Below, piece after piece: positions 1 through 7,969 of a DNA stretch of 64,000 nt. The notes below the pieces were generated by a model. It was not told the origin of the DNA and searched no databases. It was given only the letters and a program-made list of their open reading frames with translations. This stretch comes from CALZJC01 sp963781065. Its GTDB lineage: Bacteria; Acidobacteriota; Thermoanaerobaculia; Multivoradales; JAHEKO01. How positions within the stretch are numbered: position 1 is the stretch's first letter; each line of letters opens with the position of its first letter. The DNA lies in NCBI GenBank assembly GCA_963781065.1, contig CAWAET010000022.1:1-64000 (forward strand), written 5' to 3'. The position numbers and the translations under genes are program-made.

Positions 1-127
1 GGACTCGGGAATGGGGACCCTCCAGAATCCCTAGCTCCCGCGGCGGCATCCATCTCGGTCGGGGCTGCTGAGATCCCCGCCTAACCGACAGCGGGGGTCG
101 GGGTCGGCCGGAGATCACGCCAGGCCG
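1..127. other. Window edge, upstream gene end unresolved
   Basis: All three forward frames are open from the window start and close at 34, 71 and 84. The one closing at 84 reads GLGNGDPPESLAPAAASISV and a few more residues. It starts with Gly and has acidic residues at positions 6 and 9, which would be compatible with a lasso-peptide core, but the leader and the threonine expected two residues before the core are outside the window. Third-position GC in this frame is lower than in neighbouring genes. I cannot say which frame, if any, is the true end of an upstream gene. A GGAG at 111-114 serves the gene starting at 128. Confidence 0.2.
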
Positions 128-1933
128 ATGAGCGCTTTCGTCTGCATTCTCGATCGATCCGGCGCCGACCTGGATCCGCGGCAGGTTCATCGGCTAGCCG
201 AGCCGCTAGAGATCTACGGCGCCACGCTTTCCAGCCACTGTCAGGGTCCGGTGGCCATCGCCATTCGCCACGCGGTGGACCCTGCAGCCGGCGGGCTGCA
301 CGGTCCCGTCACCGATGCCGCGAGTGGTCTGGTGGCGGCGGTGGCGGGCCGATTCGCCCAGGTCGACGAACCCCCGGCAGCCGCCTCGACCGGCCGGCGC
401 GCGGCACGCGCCGGCGCGGCCACCGCTCTCGACGCGATCCTCCGCCGCGACGCCGGGTTTCTCGCCGGGCTGGCCGGCTCATTCGTCCTCATCGCGGCCG
501 ATCCCGGGCAACCCTGGTTGAGCGTCGCGCGAGACCACCTGGGCAGCCTCAAGGTCTATTACTACCTCGATCGGCGCTGGCTGATCGCCGCCAGCGAGCC
601 GGCTGTGATCTTGCGTCACGCCGCGGTCGCCCAGGACGTGGACGAGGTGGCGGCGGCTCGATACCTTGGGTTTCGGTTCTCCCAGGGCGAGCGGAGCTTC
701 TTCCGCCACATCCAAGAGCTGCCGCCGGCCCATCAGCTGCGGGTGACGGCCGGCGACTACAAAGCGGAGCAGTACTGGCGCTTCCGGCTCCTCCCGAGCC
801 TCCGGAATCGGTCGCGCGAGCGGATCCTGGCCGGTTTTCGAGCGCACCTGACGCGGTCCGCGCTCGATCAAGTGACGGGCCTGGAGCCGGAGCAGGTCGC
901 CCTTTCCCTCAGCGGCGGCCTGGATTCGACGACGCTGGCGGCCCTGGCGCCGGACGGCGTGCGGGCCTTCTCGTGGACCTTCGACGATGCGCCGGAGTGC
1001 GACGAGCGCGGCAACATCGCGGCCGTCGGCGCGCACCTGGGCAAACCCATCCACTGGGTCAAAGGCGACGGCCTCTACCCCCTGTGCGGTGATTTCGTCG
1101 ACAGCTTCGTCCACCAGGGCTCCCCGCATGTCAATGCCTTCGCGGCGTTGAAGCGTCGGCTCTACCGGGCGGCGCGGGCGGAAGGATGTGTGCGGATCCT
1201 GCTCGGCGACTGCGGCGACGCGCTGTACTCGGCCGAGAAGTACTGGCTGCGAGACGCGCTGACCCTCGGGGCTCCGGGTGTCGCGGCGAGCCTCCTGCGG
1301 ACGATCCGGGAGGCTGCTCGGGGAGATTCAGCGGCGCGGCTCGCCCTGCGCCGCCTCGTGCCGGTGACGCGCATCCGCTCGACCCGCCGGGGCACTCTGC
1401 CGTGGTTGACCGAAGCAGCACAGTCCCTCCTGCCACCGACCGCATTCTCGCCAATCCTCCCCGAGGCCCGCCGGCAGCGCCGCTATGAGCTGAGCGTCGG
1501 AGCCAAACACACGGAGTTGGTGAGCGAGGAGGCACGGCTGTTTGCCCAGTGCGGCATCGGCTTCGGCGACGCCTACTGGCACTGGCCGCTGCTCGAGATG
1601 GTGATCAATCTGCCCGCATGGTGGCTCCACCAGGACGGCAGGAGCAAGGTCTTGACCCGCGAGGCCATGAAGGGCTTGCTGCCAGACAGGGTCCTGGAGG
1701 GCGGCAGGGGCGGGCTCATGGGCTCCTTCTTTCTGCGCGGTATCGAGTCGCGACGCCCGGAGATTCGTGAGGCCGTCTTCAGACACCCACGCTCGGATTG
1801 GCAGCGCTACGTCGAGCGCGCGTGGCTCGAGCCCTATCTCGAGGCCACCGGCTCCATCCAGTTCGGCCATACGATCCTCTGGCGGGTGATCAGCTACGAG
1901 TTGTGGCAGCGGCGGCTGATCCGCTCGGGCTAG
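128..1933 (+). CDS. Asparagine-synthetase-like protein, probable lasso peptide cyclase (C protein)
   Basis: The 601-residue protein has an N-terminal class II amidotransferase-like half and a C-terminal ATP-pyrophosphatase half. The PP-loop SGGLDS at residues 262-267 marks the ATP-binding site that adenylates a carboxylate. The catalytic Cys2 of glutamine-dependent asparagine synthetases is absent (the protein begins MSAF), so it should not use glutamine. Loss of this Cys is normal in lasso peptide cyclases (McjC family), which activate an Asp or Glu side chain and close the isopeptide ring. The next gene is an HPr-kinase-like protein, and the cyclase-kinase order is known from lasso clusters of the paeninodin type. 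The leader-binding and protease genes (B1, B2) are not downstream and would have to lie upstream, outside the window. The alternative is an ordinary AsnB paralogue of another peptide pathway. Family assignment is firm; the lasso role is inferred from context. Confidence 0.75.
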   Translation: MSAFVCILDRSGADLDPRQVHRLAEPLEIYGATLSSHCQGPVAIAIRHAVDPAAGGLHGPVTDAASGLVAAVAGRFAQVDEPPAAASTGRRAARAGAATALDAILRRDAGFLAGLAGSFVLIAADPGQPWLSVARDHLGSLKVYYYLDRRWLIAASEPAVILRHAAVAQDVDEVAAARYLGFRFSQGERSFFRHIQELPPAHQLRVTAGDYKAEQYWRFRLLPSLRNRSRERILAGFRAHLTRSALDQVTGLEPEQVALSLSGGLDSTTLAALAPDGVRAFSWTFDDAPECDERGNIAAVGAHLGKPIHWVKGDGLYPLCGDFVDSFVHQGSPHVNAFAALKRRLYRAARAEGCVRILLGDCGDALYSAEKYWLRDALTLGAPGVAASLLRTIREAARGDSAARLALRRLVPVTRIRSTRRGTLPWLTEAAQSLLPPTAFSPILPEARRQRRYELSVGAKHTELVSEEARLFAQCGIGFGDAYWHWPLLEMVINLPAWWLHQDGRSKVLTREAMKGLLPDRVLEGGRGGLMGSFFLRGIESRRPEIREAVFRHPRSDWQRYVERAWLEPYLEATGSIQFGHTILWRVISYELWQRRLIRSG

Positions 1934-2020
1934 CCAAGACTGCTCGGCGCGGCTCGAGGCGGCGGGCAATCCGAACCTGCAACCGGGCCTTGGTGGATAA
2001 TTGCCGCCAAGCAGGGCACC

Positions 2021-3049
2021 GTGACCGCAGGCAAGCGACAGCGCTCCGACGACCTGGTCGATCTGATCGGCCTCGTGTACGGCATCCACCTTCGCGGCAC
2101 CCTGCCGGCCGGATTCCAGCCCTACCTGTGGGCGGCGGCCGAAGATCGGGCCGACCGTCGGCGCGCGCTCGACGTCAGCTACCGGACCGTCCGGAGCCTG
2201 CCGGCGGTGAAGGAGATCTGGGCCGCCGAGCCGGGACCGGAGACGATCGGCCGGTTCGCGCTGTTTCATGAGCCGGACGGTATCGGCTTGACGGTGGCCG
2301 GCGAGGGGACCGGGCTGTTTCGACTGACCGCCGGCAGGATCGAGATCGAATGGTCGCCGGAGGGCGCCGGGGCGGCGCATTACTTCTTCTCCCACGCGCT
2401 TCCCTTGTGGTTGGAGTCCAGGGGCGTGCCCGTCCTGCACTCGAGCGCGGTGTCTTTCAGAGGCCGGGCGGTCGCCTTTGTCGGCGGGAGCGGAGTCGGG
2501 AAATCGACGCTCTGCGCCGGCCTGGTTGGTTGCGGGGGTGATTTCGTGGCCGATGACGGGCTGCCGCTGTTCGAGGACGAGCACGGCGAGTGGCGTTGCG
2601 CCCATGGCCCGCCCCAGTTCAAGCTGTGGCCGACCGCGCTCGAAGATCGGCTTGGGGTTCCGGCCGGGACGCTGCCCAGGGTGCATGACTCCCTGGAGAA
2701 GAGGCTGCTGCCGAGCCCGCGGCGCGACTCCGCCGGCCCGGCTGCCAGCCTGGAGCTGGCAGCCGTCTACGTGCTCGAGCGCCGGCCGGAGGACAGCGGC
2801 GAGGTTACGAGCACAGCGTGCACGGCCCGCGAGTCTCTCGTGCTTCTGATCGAGCACAGCCTCGCCGGTGGACCGGTCGCCGCCATGGGCCTGTCGGCAC
2901 AACGTCTCGAGCAGTTCGCACGCGCCGCCGCGCGAACTCCCGTCAGGGTGCTTCGCTACCCGACCGGGGGCGATTCCTGGCGACTCATCAAACAGGCGAT
3001 CCTGAGCGATCTGGCCGCGAACGGCTCCTCAGCGCCGCAGCCGCCCTGA
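2021..3049 (+). CDS. HPr kinase/phosphorylase-like protein, probable peptide-tailoring kinase
   Basis: The 342-residue protein starts at GTG. It has a P-loop GGSGVGKST at residues 155-163, preceded by the HSSAV strand typical of HPr-kinase-like folds, and followed by VADDG, a likely Walker-B-type acidic pair near residue 178. The N-terminal 130 residues resemble nothing I can name. True HprK/P enzymes act on the Ser of HPr, but no PTS genes are present here. Stand-alone HprK-like proteins are common in lasso peptide and PqqD-type clusters, where some phosphorylate the C-terminal Ser of the precursor. It lies 87 bases after the cyclase on the same strand, probably co-transcribed. The target peptide is not visible in the window. 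Kinase-fold assignment is good; substrate is inferred. Confidence 0.72.
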   Translation: MTAGKRQRSDDLVDLIGLVYGIHLRGTLPAGFQPYLWAAAEDRADRRRALDVSYRTVRSLPAVKEIWAAEPGPETIGRFALFHEPDGIGLTVAGEGTGLFRLTAGRIEIEWSPEGAGAAHYFFSHALPLWLESRGVPVLHSSAVSFRGRAVAFVGGSGVGKSTLCAGLVGCGGDFVADDGLPLFEDEHGEWRCAHGPPQFKLWPTALEDRLGVPAGTLPRVHDSLEKRLLPSPRRDSAGPAASLELAAVYVLERRPEDSGEVTSTACTARESLVLLIEHSLAGGPVAAMGLSAQRLEQFARAAARTPVRVLRYPTGGDSWRLIKQAILSDLAANGSSAPQPP

Positions 3050-3050
3050 G

Positions 3051-3067
3051 CGAGCCGTTCAGGCTCG
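3051..3067. terminator. Short convergent hairpin
   Basis: CGAGCC, a 5-base loop and GGCTCG form a 6-bp stem in the 25 bases between the converging stop codons at 3049 and 3075. It could terminate from both sides, but there is no T-tract, so this is a weak call. Confidence 0.3.
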
Positions 3068-3074
3068 ATGCCCT

Positions 3075-4283
3075 TCAGGACTTGGCTTCGAAGACGATCT
3101 TCCACCCGTCCGGGTGGCGGCGCCAGTACTGCTGCTTGCGGGTGCGCGAGCGGAAGGTGTCGCTCTCGTAGCCCTGCTGGAACTCCACCAGCACCGTCCC
3201 CTCTTCTCCCGGGTAGGCGTAGATGGCGACGTCGCTGAGATCGACACGGATGTACTTCTTGCCCTGGTTGACTCGCCGCTTGTAGCCGGCGAAGCGGGTC
3301 AGGTCCATGCCCTCGGTCTGGAAGCCGGGACCGTAGTGCGCCAGGTAGCGGTCGGTGTCGAGGCTCTCCCAGTCGCGCCGCCACGCCTCCACCGCCGCGG
3401 CCAGCTCGCGCCGCGCCGCCTCGACGAGCGCCGGCTCCTGCCAGTCGACCCCGTGGACCACCACCACCGGCGTGCGCCCCACCTCCACGCGGTCGCGCAG
3501 GGCGAGGAAGTCGACGTTGGCCAGGGTCACGCAGCCGAGGCTCGACAACGGCGCCCGGCTGTAGCGCGCGGACTCGGTGCCGTGCAGCCAGATACCGCTG
3601 CCGGTTCGACCCAGCTTGCGGTCCCAGGGATTGGGGTAGTCGATCGGGAAGGCGCCAGGGCCGTACATGTCGGGCAGACCGCTGCCCGGCAGATAGTCGG
3701 CGACCCGGTAGACCCCCACCGGCGTCTTCTCGTCGCCCTCGCGCCGCTTGTCGGCGCCGGCCTTGCCGATCGAGATGTACCAGTCCTGGCTGAGAATCGG
3801 TTGGCCGCCGCGGTTCTCGAACAGGTAGAGGCGAAAACGCTCGACGTCGACCACGATCACCGAGCGGGCGCCAGGCAGCTGCAGCAGCCCTGCCGGCACG
3901 GCCTCGGCCGGCGGCGCCTCGAGGTAGCGGGCCATCCGCGCCCACGCCTCGTGCCGCAGACCGGCCACCTCGTCGCCCGGCGCCAGCAGCCCCAGGCCGT
4001 CGACCCGACCCGACTTGACGGCCAGCAGATCGGCATAGACCAGCCGCGCCAGCGCGAAGTCGGGCTGCCGGCTGACCAGCCGGTTCAGGCTGCCCAGGGC
4101 GGCGTCGACGCGGCCGCCGCCGAGATCGAACAGGCTGTCGATCAGCGGCCTCTCGGGATGCGTCAGCGGGGCGGCGCCTCGGACCGGCACCAGCGCATCG
4201 TCCCCGGCCGGCCCCGGCAACAGCGCGGTGGCGGCGAACAGCGCCACCGTCAACGACACGATCGTCAGGACCCTGCGACTCAT
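3075..4283 (-). CDS. L,D-transpeptidase (YkuD) with C-terminal Cds6/NTF2-like domain
   Basis: The 402-residue exported protein has a hydrophobic N-terminal segment (residues 4-22), then a helical region with TPR-like spacing (about 45-120). The YkuD catalytic domain is at about 140-280, with the signature LHGT at 233-236 and SLGC ending in the catalytic Cys251. L,D-transpeptidases make 3-3 peptidoglycan crosslinks or attach proteins to the wall in the periplasm. A C-terminal domain (about 290-402, ending YWRRHPDGWKIVFEAKS) is NTF2-like and also occurs in the gene just upstream. The ATG start at 4283 is chosen because it sits in an ATGA overlap with the stop of that upstream gene. A longer reading to 4508 would run through it and add no signal sequence. 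The pair is translationally coupled. Confidence 0.9.
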   Translation of the reverse strand: MSRRVLTIVSLTVALFAATALLPGPAGDDALVPVRGAAPLTHPERPLIDSLFDLGGGRVDAALGSLNRLVSRQPDFALARLVYADLLAVKSGRVDGLGLLAPGDEVAGLRHEAWARMARYLEAPPAEAVPAGLLQLPGARSVIVVDVERFRLYLFENRGGQPILSQDWYISIGKAGADKRREGDEKTPVGVYRVADYLPGSGLPDMYGPGAFPIDYPNPWDRKLGRTGSGIWLHGTESARYSRAPLSSLGCVTLANVDFLALRDRVEVGRTPVVVVHGVDWQEPALVEAARRELAAAVEAWRRDWESLDTDRYLAHYGPGFQTEGMDLTRFAGYKRRVNQGKKYIRVDLSDVAIYAYPGEEGTVLVEFQQGYESDTFRSRTRKQQYWRRHPDGWKIVFEAKS

Positions 4284-5326
4284 CCCGGAGGCGCCTCCTC
4301 CACCCGCTCGCCGACGATGCGCCAGCCGGCCGCGGTCGAGATCAACTCGAGGGCCTTGGTCACGGTGTCGCGGAAGCGGTCGGACTCGTAGGACTGGATG
4401 AAGTGGGCGATCGCCCGATCGGCCGTCGGCCGTTCCACCTCGAGCTGTGCCAGGGAGATCTTGACGTACCCCGGGGCGGCCACGCGGCGGCGGCGAAGCT
4501 CCTCCCATTCGGACCTCGAGCTACCTCCGGGGGACACGAACGAGGGGTCGTAGAAGGCAAGGTAGGCGTCGGCCTGCTGACTGGACCAGGCGTCGGCCCA
4601 GGCCTGGACGGTCTGCCAGACGGCCCGTTCGATCGCCGCCTCGCCGGCTGTCGCCGTTGCCGCCGGGGTTTGCGGCGGCGGCGGCGCGGCAGTCGGAGCC
4701 GGGGCCGCGGGAACCGGCGCCGGCGGCCGGCTCTCGGGCTCCGCCTCCCGGATTGACGCCGCGACCCGTGACGGCTCGGTCGCCGGGCCGCCAGTCGCCG
4801 CCGTTACCGCCTGCGCCATGCCGTTGAGCAGCGCCAGCCGCAGCGGCTCGGCGTCGATCCGCTCGTCTCCGAGCGCCTTGCTGTAGGCCTCGCTGGCGAG
4901 CTTGCCGTAGACCTTGGTCAGGTTGTCGTAGGTGGTGCGATAGCTGGGGTGAGTCGCCAGCCCCTGCTTGAGGATCTCGATCGCGGTGTCGTAGTCGCCG
5001 GCGGCCGCGTGCATGACCGCCAGGTTGTTGTAGGCCTCGGGCCGATCGGGGTGCTCGAGGATCAGCCGCTGGTAGAGCTCGCGCGCCTCCGCGGTGCGGC
5101 CGAGCTTGGTCAGCAGCACGCCGCGCAGCAGCCGGGCCTCGGGCTCGCCGGCCAGGCGCGACGGCTGGCGCTCCAGCTGGCTCAGCGCCTCGCGCGTCCG
5201 GCCCTGCGCGTCGAGGCCGCGAACGGCATCGAGCCAGGAGGCCTGAGCCGCGACTGCCGAGGCGAGCAGGACCCAAACGAGGGCGAATACGCGTACACGT
5301 GTCACGGAGTGGCTCGCTCGAGTCAC
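4280..5326 (-). CDS. Exported TPR protein with Cds6/NTF2-like C-terminal domain
   Basis: The protein is 348 residues from the GTG at 5326; a second GTG at 5305 would give 341. The hydrophobic stretch FALVWVLLASAVAAQA is a signal peptide. TPR units follow (about 40-150), for example PEARLLRGVLLTKLGRTAEA and PEAYNNLAVMHAAAGDYDTA. A Pro/Ala-rich linker (about 205-235) then leads to an NTF2-like domain with DAYLAFYDPSFV and AGWRIVGERV. That last domain is homologous by eye to the C-terminus of the L,D-transpeptidase downstream, with which it shares a 4-base ATGA overlap. I infer that the two act together at the peptidoglycan, the TPR protein as a scaffold. No enzymatic motif is seen here. Confidence 0.8.
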   Translation of the reverse strand: MTRASHSVTRVRVFALVWVLLASAVAAQASWLDAVRGLDAQGRTREALSQLERQPSRLAGEPEARLLRGVLLTKLGRTAEARELYQRLILEHPDRPEAYNNLAVMHAAAGDYDTAIEILKQGLATHPSYRTTYDNLTKVYGKLASEAYSKALGDERIDAEPLRLALLNGMAQAVTAATGGPATEPSRVAASIREAEPESRPPAPVPAAPAPTAAPPPPQTPAATATAGEAAIERAVWQTVQAWADAWSSQQADAYLAFYDPSFVSPGGSSRSEWEELRRRRVAAPGYVKISLAQLEVERPTADRAIAHFIQSYESDRFRDTVTKALELISTAAGWRIVGERVEEAPPG

Positions 5327-5518
5327 GGGCAGGACGATGCTAGCACGACCGCCGCCGGCAATAGAATCGCTGACCACGAGTCGGCCCGCCGGCTGCTCGA
5401 GCGGCTCGAGGCCAAGGGCAACCTGCCCGGCCTCCGGCGGCGCGACGACGAGCGCCGCGAACTGCTCGAGCAGCGGATCGCCGAGCTCGAGGAGAGGATG
5501 CGCTCGATGGCGCGCTAG
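5309..5518 (+). CDS. Small coiled-coil protein, hypothetical
   Basis: This 69-residue frame starts at GTG 5309 and ends RELLEQRIAELEERMRSMAR. It overlaps the 5' end of the TPR gene on the other strand by 18 bases. The second half is strongly amphipathic with leucine heptads, and third positions are almost all G or C, as in real genes here. Its stop overlaps the stop of the converging yihY gene in the 4-base palindrome CTAG (5515-5518). No function can be assigned. A chance frame is possible. Confidence 0.38.
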   Translation: MARSSHGQDDASTTAAGNRIADHESARRLLERLEAKGNLPGLRRRDDERRELLEQRIAELEERMRSMAR

Positions 5519-6435
5519 GAGCTGGTGGCTGCCGGCCGTCGCCGCCGCGCCGCCGGGTCGGCGCGCTTGCCGCGGGCCCGCCGCCGGCGGGCAAAGCGCA
5601 CGAGACCTGCCGCCACCTCGCCGCCGAAGAGGATCGACATGGCGGCGAGATAGAGCCAGATGAGCAGGGCTACGACTCCGCCCAGTACGCCGTAGACCAC
5701 GTCGAGCCGGCCGAAGCTCGAGAGATAGAGCCGGAACAGCAGCGTGCAGACCGCCCACATGGCGGTGGCCAACGCGGCGCCGCCCAGCAGGTGGAGCTTC
5801 ACCTTGCCCTGACTGCGGTTGGGCAGCAGGTAATACAGAAGCCAGGTCATGCCCACCACCAGGCCGGCCGCCACCGGCCAGCGCAGCATGCTGCCGAGGT
5901 GCCGCAGCCCGACCCGGGCGCCGATCTCGGGCCCGGCCAGCACCGCCAGCGCGCCCAGCAGGACCGCCGCGCAGGCGATCACCACCACCACCACCCCGAG
6001 CGCCTTCTTCTTCCACCAGCGGCGGCGGCGGTCGACCCGGAAGGCGGCGTTGAGCCCGTCGGCCAGCGCGGTCAGGGCGTTCGAGGCCCCCCAGAAGGTG
6101 ACCACCACGGCCACCGCCAGGGTGCCGGGCCGCCGCACGAGGGTGATCTCGCGCACCGAGTCCTCGAGCGCCAGAGCCGCCTGCGGCGGCAGCGCCGCCA
6201 GCAGCTCGTGCATGATCCAGTTGAACAGCGCCTCGCGGCCGAGAAACCCCGAGAGGGCGAAGATCGCCAGCAGGAAAGGGAACAGCAGCAGGAAGACGTA
6301 GTAGGCCACCCGCGCCGACTCGGCGCCGATCCGGTGGTTCTGCATCCGCTCGCGCACGTCGGCCACAAGCTGCTGGAAGCGGCCCCAGGGCTCGCCTCCG
6401 GCCGGCCGCTTCGGGATTGGAGGATGGTCCGTCAT
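5515..6435 (-). CDS. YihY/virulence factor BrkB family membrane protein
   Basis: The 306-residue protein has about six hydrophobic segments, starting with YYVFLLLFPFLLAIFALSGF near residue 47, then VAVVVTFWGASNALTALADG, and ending with a segment ending WLYLAAMSILFGGEVAA. The conserved FP and WGASN motifs are those of the YihY/BrkB family (once called ribonuclease BN). These are inner-membrane proteins of uncertain transport function. The C-terminus is Arg-rich and cytoplasmic. The ATG at 6435 is chosen because the reading frame upstream is low-complexity and crosses a repeat element. The original RNase BN activity belongs to a different protein (ElaC/Rbn), so no nuclease role is proposed. Confidence 0.9.
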   Translation of the reverse strand: MTDHPPIPKRPAGGEPWGRFQQLVADVRERMQNHRIGAESARVAYYVFLLLFPFLLAIFALSGFLGREALFNWIMHELLAALPPQAALALEDSVREITLVRRPGTLAVAVVVTFWGASNALTALADGLNAAFRVDRRRRWWKKKALGVVVVVIACAAVLLGALAVLAGPEIGARVGLRHLGSMLRWPVAAGLVVGMTWLLYYLLPNRSQGKVKLHLLGGAALATAMWAVCTLLFRLYLSSFGRLDVVYGVLGGVVALLIWLYLAAMSILFGGEVAAGLVRFARRRRARGKRADPAARRRRPAATSS

Positions 6436-6496
6436 CGCCTGAAGCCAGCGTATCAGGGGGCCAGCTACGCCACCGGCCCGGCACGCGCGGCGTGGA

Positions 6497-6698
6497 GGGC
6501 CGCAGGACCGGGTAGCGAACTTGCCGCGCGGGAGACCAGTTCCCGTGCGGTAGGTTCGCTGCCCGGACCTGCGAGTCATTCGCGTCGCTGGCAAGGCGCG
6601 TCGACGAAGGACTAGCGGGCCTAATCCGAGGAGGCGCAACGCAGCCAGCGGCGTGAAGGGCCGAGGCCGGGTAGCGAACTTGCCGCACGGGAGACTAG
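6497..6698. repeat. Inverted-repeat element A (about 160 bp) with an extra flanking end copy
   Basis: The core element spans 6539-6698. Its left end (6539-6566) is an imperfect inverted repeat of its right end (6668-6696); both contain a GTTCGCT/AGCGAAC block beside a CCCGTGCGG/CCGCACGGG block. A third copy of the right end, in direct orientation, lies just outside at 6508-6535. The centre (6584-6656) contains GTCGCTGGCAAGGCGCG, which is also the centre of the element at 50524-50689. The structure could fold as a long hairpin RNA. It encodes no protein and sits between yihY and the DUF1015 gene. Confidence 0.7.
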
Positions 6699-6708
6699 GA
6701 TCGGCCGC

Positions 6709-7941
6709 ATGAGGATCTTCCCCTTCAGCGGCACCCGCTACGGCTCGGCCGTCCCCGATCCCGGTCGGCTCGCGGCGCCGCCCTACGATCAGATCGACGA
6801 CGAGATCCGCGACCGGCTGCATGGCGAGAGGCTGCAGTTCTGCCAGCTCACCGTCCCCGACCCGGCCGGCCGGCCCGACCCGGCCCACCACGCCGCGCGG
6901 CTCCACCACGAGTGGAGCGCGCGCGGAGTTCTCGCCCGCGACGCCGCGCCCGGCGTCTACCCCTACGAGATCCTCACCGCCGAGGGCGGCCGCCGCCTCG
7001 GCCTGTGCGCCCTGGTGGGCCTGGAGACGCCCGAAGCCGGCGTCGTCGTGCCGCACGAGCAGACCGTCACCCGGTTCGTCGAGGATCGGCTGCACATGCT
7101 GCGCACCACCGGCTGCGACCTCGAGCCGATCCTCATCCTGGCCGACGACCGCGGCGCCTTCGACGCGGCGTTGACCGCCGCGATCGAGGGCGCGGAGCCG
7201 GTGGTCGAGCACCACGACCCCTACGGCCACCGCCACCGCCTCTACGCCGCCAGCGCCGCCGGCGGCTACGCCTCGCTGCTGGCCGGTGCCACGGGCGTTA
7301 TCGCCGACGGCAACACCCGCTGGCAGACGGCGCGCAGCCGGGCCACCGAGCTCGGCATCGCCATCGGGAAGGCCGGCGCCGAGATCCCGCAGGCCACCAA
7401 ACTGGCGGTGGTCACCAGCCTCGAGTCCCCGGGCGTGGTCATCGACCCGATCCACCGTGCCCTCGCCTCGGGGCAGGGCCTCGACCGGGTCGCGGGCCTG
7501 GCCGCCAGCCGCCAGGTGTGGTCGGGCGATGGCGGCGCCGCCTTCGCCGCCGCGGTGGCCGCCGCCCCGCCACCGGCCCTGGGGGTCGCCGCCGCCGGCC
7601 GCCCGGCCGAGATCTGGCGACTCGGCGACAGCTCGCTGAAGCCGGCGCGCGCCGCCCTGGTCGCCTGCCGCCTGCACGACGAGCTGCTGCCCCGGCTCGG
7701 CCTGGCGCCGGAGTCGGCCGTGGACGGCACGGTCACCTACCGGTCCGATCCCGACCGGTTGTGGCGCGAGCTCGCTGTGGGCGAGCACGCAGTCTGCTTC
7801 GTGCTGCCGCCGATGAGCCCGCGCACCTTCGGCGACGCCATGGCGGCCGGCGAGCTGATGCCGCCAAAGTCGACCCGGTTCCTGCCCAAGCTGGTCTCGG
7901 GCCTGGTCTGGCACCAACAAGGGCCGCCGCCGGCCGCCTAG
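6709..7941 (+). CDS. DUF1015 family protein
   Basis: The 410-residue soluble protein begins MRIFPFSGTRYGSAVPDPGR and continues with APPYD, the conserved N-terminal pattern of DUF1015 (P-F-x-G-x-R-Y, then PPYD). Further family motifs are VPHEQT near residue 116 and CFVLPPMSP near residue 363. The family is widespread in bacteria and some archaea. It is often found near serine biosynthesis genes and has no firmly established biochemical role. The start follows element A by 10 bases, with AGGA at 6697-6700 as the probable ribosome site, so the repeat sits in the 5' untranslated region. The rhodanese-like gene follows on the same strand. Confidence 0.9.
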   Translation: MRIFPFSGTRYGSAVPDPGRLAAPPYDQIDDEIRDRLHGERLQFCQLTVPDPAGRPDPAHHAARLHHEWSARGVLARDAAPGVYPYEILTAEGGRRLGLCALVGLETPEAGVVVPHEQTVTRFVEDRLHMLRTTGCDLEPILILADDRGAFDAALTAAIEGAEPVVEHHDPYGHRHRLYAASAAGGYASLLAGATGVIADGNTRWQTARSRATELGIAIGKAGAEIPQATKLAVVTSLESPGVVIDPIHRALASGQGLDRVAGLAASRQVWSGDGGAAFAAAVAAAPPPALGVAAAGRPAEIWRLGDSSLKPARAALVACRLHDELLPRLGLAPESAVDGTVTYRSDPDRLWRELAVGEHAVCFVLPPMSPRTFGDAMAAGELMPPKSTRFLPKLVSGLVWHQQGPPPAA

Positions 7942-7968
7942 TGGAGTGTCTCCTACTTCGCCTTCCCC
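7938..7968. repeat. Solo end of the inverted-repeat element family
   Basis: These 31 bases match the terminal repeats of the element at 50524-50689 at all but a few positions (shared CTAGTG and AGTGTCTCC, then ACTTCGCCTT). The sequence contains the stop codon of the DUF1015 gene and ends 1 base before the ATG of the next gene. It looks like a single leftover or solitary copy of the element end. Confidence 0.6.
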
Positions 7969-7969
7969 G

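Noticed and set aside
1..84. Possible lasso precursor core (frame ending at 84)
   Set aside because: Only the last 27 residues are visible, the leader with its conserved Thr is missing, and two other frames are also open, so I did not call a gene.
4284..4508. Longer N-terminus for the L,D-transpeptidase
   Set aside because: It would run inside the TPR gene, is Arg/Gly/Pro-rich, and removes the signal peptide from the N-terminus.
7946..7969. GTG start for the rhodanese-like gene
   Set aside because: The extra 8 residues fall in a repeat end, and ATG at 7970 begins the conserved part.
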